Positions 58,801 to 64,000 of a stretch of DNA of 64,000 nucleotides are shown here, in pieces. The DNA comes from Neofusicoccum parvum. Lineage: Eukaryota > Ascomycota > Dothideomycetes > Botryosphaeriales > Botryosphaeriaceae. The notes below the pieces were generated by a model, which was not told the DNA's origin, ran no database searches, and saw only the letters and a program-made list of their open reading frames with translations. The stretch spans positions 310,001 through 374,000 of the forward strand of contig CP087218.1 in assembly GCA_020912385.1 (NCBI GenBank). Reading direction: 5' to 3'. Numbering within the stretch: the stretch's first letter is position 1; the number at the start of each line of letters is the position of its first letter. The position numbers and the translations under genes are program-made.

Positions 58801-59582
58801 CAAAACAAATCATCCAGAAACTGTCAGAGGAAGTTCGCGAAGACAATCCCATACTCTTAGTGGCACAGCACGAACTCGGACGGGCATACAGAGCGAACGG
58901 CAGGATCGCGGAGTCTGTTAGCATACTTCGACACGTGTCCCAGATGCAAAGGGAAGCTCACGAGGAGAACCATCCAGAACGGGTAGGCTCGGAACAGCTT
59001 TTCGCTATGCTTTGTCTTGATAACGGGCAAATCAAGGAAGCCATCGAATTGCAGGAGTGGGTTGTCCGGATGAGGAAAGATGCACTCGCCAAAGACCATC
59101 CCGATCGCCTAATCTCACAACTAGAGCTCGCTCGCGTATACATGGTGGCCAGACAGCCTAAGGACGCCGCTGCTCTACTTGAAGTTGTCATTCCAATCGG
59201 GATGGAGAGAGCTGATTTCGCCAACAATATATACATGGAGTTCGGGCGACAACACCTTGTGCACGCTTACTTGCAATGTGGTCGGTTGAAGGAAGCTATC
59301 AGTTTCTTGGATCATATTGTTAACGCTCAAGGGGAACTGCTCGACGAGTCAAATCGGACTGCGGCACAGCAATGCCTTGCTGAAATGCAGCGTATGAGAA
59401 GCTCGGAAATTTCGTCGCAAAGTACCCTTTTTCCATCCAGAAATGGATCTGGGTCGTCCAAGAAGAGCTGGGTAAGTTTGAAGAGGTCCTCTCCAGGCAC
59501 CCGCATCGCGTCTAGAAGGGAGAATCGGGCATTGAGGTTCTGGAAACACTACAAAAACCTGCTGAGCTCGGGGGAGACATGA
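55826..59582 (+). CDS. NLR-like STAND protein: alpha/beta-hydrolase, NB-ARC, TPR
   Basis: A fungal NLR-like signalling ATPase. Supported exons are up to 55983, then 56032-56311, 56364-56423, 56472-56771, 56821-57212 and 57263-59582; all phases agree, giving about 1169 residues. The 5' end is unresolved: the frame is open from 55727, but it has no ATG (GTG at 55826 is a placeholder start). Residues about 50-250 form a SesB-like hydrolase: IIAVQGLGSHPWHTWVW, MWLRDLLP, LVLIGHSFGGLVIQQ (nucleophile Ser near 158), SGVVFLGTPFAGSD. The NB-ARC part has P-loop GMGGMGKSE (about 377-385), Walker B CLLVLDNADD (about 444), NWTVIITSR and a GLPL-like SHTLALIQAGAYI. From about 850 to 1100 there are at least six TPR-like helical pairs of about 42 residues. 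Such proteins take part in non-self recognition and regulated cell death in fungi; that role is inferred here. Confidence 0.88.
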
Positions 59583-61453
59583 TAGGGCAGTGGGCAAATA
59601 CAAGGGGGTCAGAGAGAAAGAATTATCAAATGATGCCATGTTTCCAGTATGGCCCTCGATGTATGATCAAGGAACGTGTCGCGTGCGGTATTTACCCAGA
59701 GGATTAGATTTACAGAGAACTGGACATCGAAGGCAAAATGAAAGAGTGGATTTGGACTTGAGAAAATGGGTGTCGTGCAAGAGGTAAATGGAAAGTTATA
59801 GATCATCGAGAGGCTGAGTTGTTTGACATCTAGAGACGAGCACGAATACGAAATGAGGATTTACTGGCAACGGTGGCTGTGAGCAGAAAATGCACATCCA
59901 AGTACAAGCGAAACTTCCTGGGATTGGCTGAGACTAGAGCGGTGAACATCGGTCGACTGCGCCCATCTGCATTCATTGTCAACTAATATTAGTATTTTTA
60001 GTGGAGTACTGGAGATTTGGAGATTCTAAAAGGTGCACAAGTAAATTGTCGTCCTCACAGGGCGATTTTGTGTCATAGTTGCATAAACGCCTGAGTGCAA
60101 AGACACCTTCAGACGTGTTCAATACACTTCTTAAGAGGCCCACTGCTGAGGCGAGGGTTCAGTAGTTGCGACGCGACACGAATCTGAGGCACTGATGATC
60201 CGAACGAGTTTAGTAAAAACGGAGGTAGTGTCGCGGGTAGACGCATGTTCCAGCTCCACGCGAGATCCGTTGTTGCTCTAACAGTGTAAGCTTGAAGGAG
60301 GTGCTGAGAGGCGTAGCTGTTTTGATAAGTAACGGCTGCAGCGACGCGAAAACCTCGTGCGTCGGTGTCGATTTTTGGCAAGCAAGCGCTGCGGCCTTAA
60401 GGAAAAGTGTGTGTGGCCTGGAGCTTACGTTTCGGGTTGGATGGGGGCCAGGTCGTCCCTGCAATTACGAAGTAGCAACGGGCGATCCGTGAGCAAGACG
60501 GCGTGAGGGCGCCGGCGAATGGCGGAAGGATGCCGCAGCGTGGTTGCTTCTTTCAGGGCGTGGGCCCAACAAGCTCAGGAACGATGCTTAGGACGGTGCA
60601 GTAAGAGAGGCTGGATCTGGTCCGATCAGGCCCGGCAAGCTCGTATTGGCATATGATGGGCAGCTGGCGAGTCGGCAGGAGATGGCGAGGCAGCGAGGCC
60701 GGAAGGGACGGCAAAGAGGCTGCATGCCAAGGGCGCGCCGCGCGGACGAGAAGGCTTCACCCCGAGAGGCAGGCAAAGCCAAGTGCTGCTTTGCGCGAGG
60801 CACCGGCCTGTCGCTTCCGTGAAACGTGAGAGCTGTCGCAGCGCACTGGCGCGAGCGGGAGGCCCGCGGACTGCGCAGCCAATAGCGGCGGCGAACGGGG
60901 CGCAGCGCTTACGTGCGACGGCCTTGACGTGCCGAAGCCAAGACGGGGCCAAGAGCGAGCGAAAAGCTTCGCCTCCAGGGCTGCTGTTCGTGACCTGCGA
61001 GCTGCGGGCGCGGCCGGTGGCTCAGCCACGGCCCTTGTGAGCTGGCGACTGGAGCCGCTGCGCGCGAACTGCCCGACTCGGACACGCACGCGGGCGCAGC
61101 AGCGGCGCAGTAGTGGCGGGCGCATGCCAGCCCAGCGCGCGCTGATTCGGGGACCGGGCTCTCGCGCAGTGCCAGCGTCAGGTGGGCAGCGCGCTGTGGC
61201 GGGTTCGAGATTCGTCGAGTTCGGTGCTGATCCGCCCTTCAGCTAGTGGATAAATCCCAGCCTTGTCGCTCCCTTGCACCCGCAATCTGCTTCACACCTC
61301 GTCCCCGACTCCGCCTCTCACGCTCTCCACACACAACTCACCCGCTCGACACATTCTACGACTTCGCGCCAACCCGCTCCTCGTAAGTGCGCGCCCGCTC
61401 GCCTTGTCCGCTATCCCGCTAACCACGTCATCCGCCAGTACACTCGTCGCATC
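59583..61453. other. Intergenic, upstream of CYSTM gene
   Basis: AT-richer to about 60.3 kb, then GC-rich with chance open frames to 61.2 kb. CT/CA-rich leader from about 61260 to 61450. No gene recognised. Confidence 0.5.
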
Positions 61454-61927
61454 ATGTCCAACGCACAATACTACGGTCCTCCCCAGGGCCAGTTCCCTAA
61501 CCAGCCTCCGGCAGCGTATGTCTCCCTACTATCCTCTTATGAATTGCGCATTGTCTTTGCGACATGAGAAAGTGCATTCGCGATCAAAATGGCATACTGA
61601 CCAAGCGTAGTTACGGCCAGCAGCAGGGCTACTACGGCGGTCCCCCTCCGCAGCAGGTATGAACACATACGCCTCAGCAAGTTGCCAGCGGCTAACCCGC
61701 GTTTTCACAGATGCAGTATCAGCAGGGCCCGCCTCCGCCCCAGACTGTTATCGTGAAAGAGAAGAAGGACCGCGGCTGCTTGGGCACCTGCTTGGCAGTT
61801 CTTTGCTGTTGTTTCGTCTGCGAGGAAGGTTGCGAGTGCTGCGCAGAATGCTGCGAGGTGAGTCGTGCTGAAAGACGATAATCGACTGTCACTAATTATG
61901 TAACAGTGCGCTGAGGACTGCTGTTAA
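61454..61927 (+). CDS. CYSTM-type cysteine-rich tail-anchored protein
   Basis: Four exons, 61454-61515, 61611-61656, 61711-61857 and 61907-61927 (donors GTATGT, GTATGA and GTGAGT), encode 91 residues. The first half is Gln/Gly/Pro/Tyr-rich (YYGPPQGQFPNQ, YGGPPPQQ, QGPPPPQ). After KEKKDRGC comes the cysteine-rich transmembrane module: LGTCLAVLCCCFVCEEGCEC and CAECCECAEDCC, 14 Cys in the last 31 residues. CYSTM proteins are small membrane proteins, found at the plasma membrane in yeast, and linked to stress tolerance. The last exon is only seven codons. The layout is typical, so the call is safe; the precise role is inference. Confidence 0.92.
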
Positions 61928-62735
61928 ACGACGGACGTTTACCCTGACGAACGGTCTCTCCGCGAGACACGAGATACCTTCATGCCGACAGTGTGGACGC
62001 CTGCGACGATCTACACATGGCTAAAAACCCGATCATGTCGAGGCTGGATTTGATACCCTTAACACTCCGGCTTGAGTAACGTTTGGGCGGCAACAGCTGC
62101 GTGGACACTACATTTGGCACTTTGGAGGCCACTATGGCTTGCCATGGGGATTTTTGGGTTATCCCTTTCCCCGAACCTGCTCTGCAGACGATATGACAAC
62201 TTCCCTTTACATTTCCTGATGATAGTCGATTACCCTGTACTCGTGACGATAGTAATAAATTCACTCGCACACCATTACCTTCTACTCGACATGCGGTCCT
62301 TCTTGATGATCATTTCAACGGGCGCTTTCTCTCCCGCTGCTGGTGTAAAACGTGAATCACCGTCTATTGAAAACTGGCCGCGACAATGAACAGCTGTCCA
62401 GCGCATCTAGATCCATTTGCGGGGCGAAGCTACAGCGGTGGGACTTGCAGGCTGCGTCCTCGAGCCCTGCGGCATTGGATCAGGAAAAACCGCGAGAACC
62501 GTCGTTTAGATTGACTCGCTGCTAATCGACAAGATGCCCTAGAATGCAGTGGGCCGGCGCTGCGGGAGCGGGCGCGGCGACGTGCCTTGGGGTCAGTTCG
62601 GCAGGGGAAGTCTTGGCGCTGACGATTGGCGGAGCTCTAGGATAGGTGTTCGTTACGCGCGGCTCCAGCAGCGCGAGCTCCATCCACCACAACCGTCCTT
62701 CAATTGCCTTTGCCTTCTCAACCCTGAGCTCGACC
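61928..62735. other. Intergenic, upstream of STT3
   Basis: An 808-bp spacer with no recognised gene. The part before 62736 is CT-rich and probably the STT3 leader. Confidence 0.5.
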
Positions 62736-64000
62736 ATGGCCGCCGCCGCGGAGACGAGCTTTTTGGAGGGTGCCACGGGGAGAAACACCCGTGGCATGCT
62801 CCGCATCATCATTCTGGTTACCATTGCCGCCGCCGCGGTGTCCAGCCGTCTGTTCAGTGTCATCCGTTTCGAAAGCATCATCCACGAATGTTTGTGTCCC
62901 GAATGCCCTCAATTCAAGCCTACTGACTGATGCGCCTGTAGTCGATCCCTGGTTCAACTTCCGCGCTACCAAATACCTTGTCAAGCACGGTTTCTACAGC
63001 TTCTGGGACTGGTTCGACGACCGTACGCCTCACGCCGCATTCCTATGCTCCCCGCGCCTGCGCACACAATGCACACACCAGAGAGACTCGTAACTGATGC
63101 GCTATCACTGCAGGAACATGGCACCCATTGGGTCGCGTTACTGGCGGCACCCTCTACCCCGGTCTGATGGTCACCAGCGGTGTCATCTACCACCTACTCC
63201 GCTTCCTCACCATTCCCGTCGATATTAGGAACATCTGTGTGCTTCTTGCCCCGGCATTCTCAGGCCTCACGGCTCTGGCCACATACCTGCTCACCTCCGA
63301 GATGTCCGACTCGCCCTCGGCCGGCCTGCTTGCCGCCGCCTTCATGGGCATTTCGCCCGGTTACATTTCGCGCTCCGTCGCTGGAAGCTACGACAACGAG
63401 GCCATTGCCATTTTCCTGCTGGTCTTCACCTTCTTCCTGTGGATCAAGGCCCTGAAGAACGGCTCTGCCTTCTGGGGTGCTCTCTGCGCGCTCTTCTACG
63501 GCTACATGGTGTCGGCTTGGGGTGGATACGTTTTCATCACGAACTTGCTTCCACTGCACGGCTTCGTGCTCATTTGCATGGGTCGCTACAGCCCGCGCCT
63601 CTACGTCAGCTATACCTCTTGGTATGCTCTTGGCACGCTTGCGAGTATGCAAATTCCCTTTGTCGGTTTCCTGCCCATCAGGAGCAGCGAGCACATGGCT
63701 TCTCTTGGTAAGTTTTCTTGAGCATCGATTCCTAGCCTTGTGCTTACCTGGTCCCAGGCGTGTTTGGACTTCTCCAGATTGTTGGCTTCACCGAATGGGT
63801 TAGGACGCAGCTCCCGAGCAGGCAGTTCCAGACCCTCCTCCGCAGCCTGGTCCTGCTTATTTTCGTCGTTGGATTCGGCGGCCTTGTCCTCCTTACTGTT
63901 TCTGGTGTCATTGCTCCCTGGACTGGCCGTTTCTACTCCCTCTGGGACACCGGCTACGCGAAGATCCACATCCCTATCATTGCTTCCGTCTCCGAGCACC
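62736..64000 (+). CDS. stt3: Oligosaccharyltransferase catalytic subunit STT3, 3' truncated by window edge
   Basis: STT3 transfers the lipid-linked oligosaccharide to Asn-X-Ser/Thr in the ER lumen. Visible exons are 62736-62889, 62942-63022, 63114-63707 and 63758 to the end of the window; donors GTTTGT, GTACGC and GTAAGT, phases consistent. The start [17 protein letters not shown] is the first ATG after the leader, followed by TM1 ([20 protein letters not shown]). The first lumenal loop carries the acceptor/metal motif as [12 protein letters not shown] (restored across intron 1), and [20 protein letters not shown]. The second acidic motif is [14 protein letters not shown]. Several further TM segments are visible. 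The WWDYG motif lies beyond the window. Assignment is certain. Confidence 0.97.

Noticed and set aside
1..64000. CRISPR arrays, rRNA genes, transposon ORFs
   Set aside because: None were seen; no direct-repeat/spacer pattern, rRNA core or transposase/reverse transcriptase motif could be identified by eye.

Overview
The window looks like chromosomal DNA of a filamentous ascomycete (Pezizomycotina). The genes carry short GT-AG introns (mostly 48-75 bp), start codons follow CT-rich leaders, and the families present are typical of such fungi: DUF6601 protein, LaeA/UMTA-like methyltransferase, STAND/NLR-like protein with a hydrolase head, IFI6-like membrane protein and CYSTM protein. A dothideomycete is my best guess, but that is inference; nothing here fixes the class. 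Genes are widely spaced and several intergenic stretches exceed 2.5 kb. In the GC-rich gaps every frame stays open for long stretches, so ORF length alone is poor evidence here; calls rest on homology, splice sites and codon phase.

Layout. 1-2175 (+) is the 3' part of an ELMO/CED-12 gene, convergent with ribulose-phosphate 3-epimerase (3470-4532, -). A small coiled-coil gene of unknown function lies at 5846-6405 (-). A 954-residue protein with a class I methyltransferase domain is at 9099-11963 (+). A short secreted precursor with several Lys-Arg sites is at 14844-15424 (+). An IFI6/IFI27-like membrane protein (19203-19783, +) and LSm2 (20431-21190, +) follow. A type II membrane nucleotide pyrophosphatase/phosphodiesterase (21968-24319, -) and a conserved unknown (24820-26478, -) come next; the latter is divergent from eIF3 subunit d (26850-28687, +). 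A degenerate-looking short-chain dehydrogenase (29241-30594, +), a zinc-type alcohol dehydrogenase (31006-32225, -) and a VOC-fold protein (34858-35740, +) form a small redox/detoxification neighbourhood.

From 35.7 to 49.1 kb there is very little coding sequence: a tRNA-Asp(GTC) with an intron (37163-37253) and one bHLH transcription factor (41593-43132, +) with about 4-6 kb of non-coding DNA on each side. Cytidine deaminase (49082-49974, +) ends this part. From 50 to 60 kb the content becomes accessory: a broken LaeA/UMTA-like methyltransferase (51033-52420, -), a DUF6601 membrane protein (54000-54998, -) and, divergent from it, an NLR-like STAND protein of hydrolase + NB-ARC + TPR architecture (about 55826-59582, +). 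The last part returns to conserved genes: a CYSTM protein (61454-61927, +) and the 5' part of STT3, the catalytic subunit of oligosaccharyltransferase (62736 to the window end, +).

The most interesting items are the NLR-like gene with its unresolved 5' end, the Kex2-type secreted precursor, the methyltransferase relic and the dehydrogenase that has lost the YxxxK catalytic pair. I did not see transposons, CRISPR arrays or rRNA genes.
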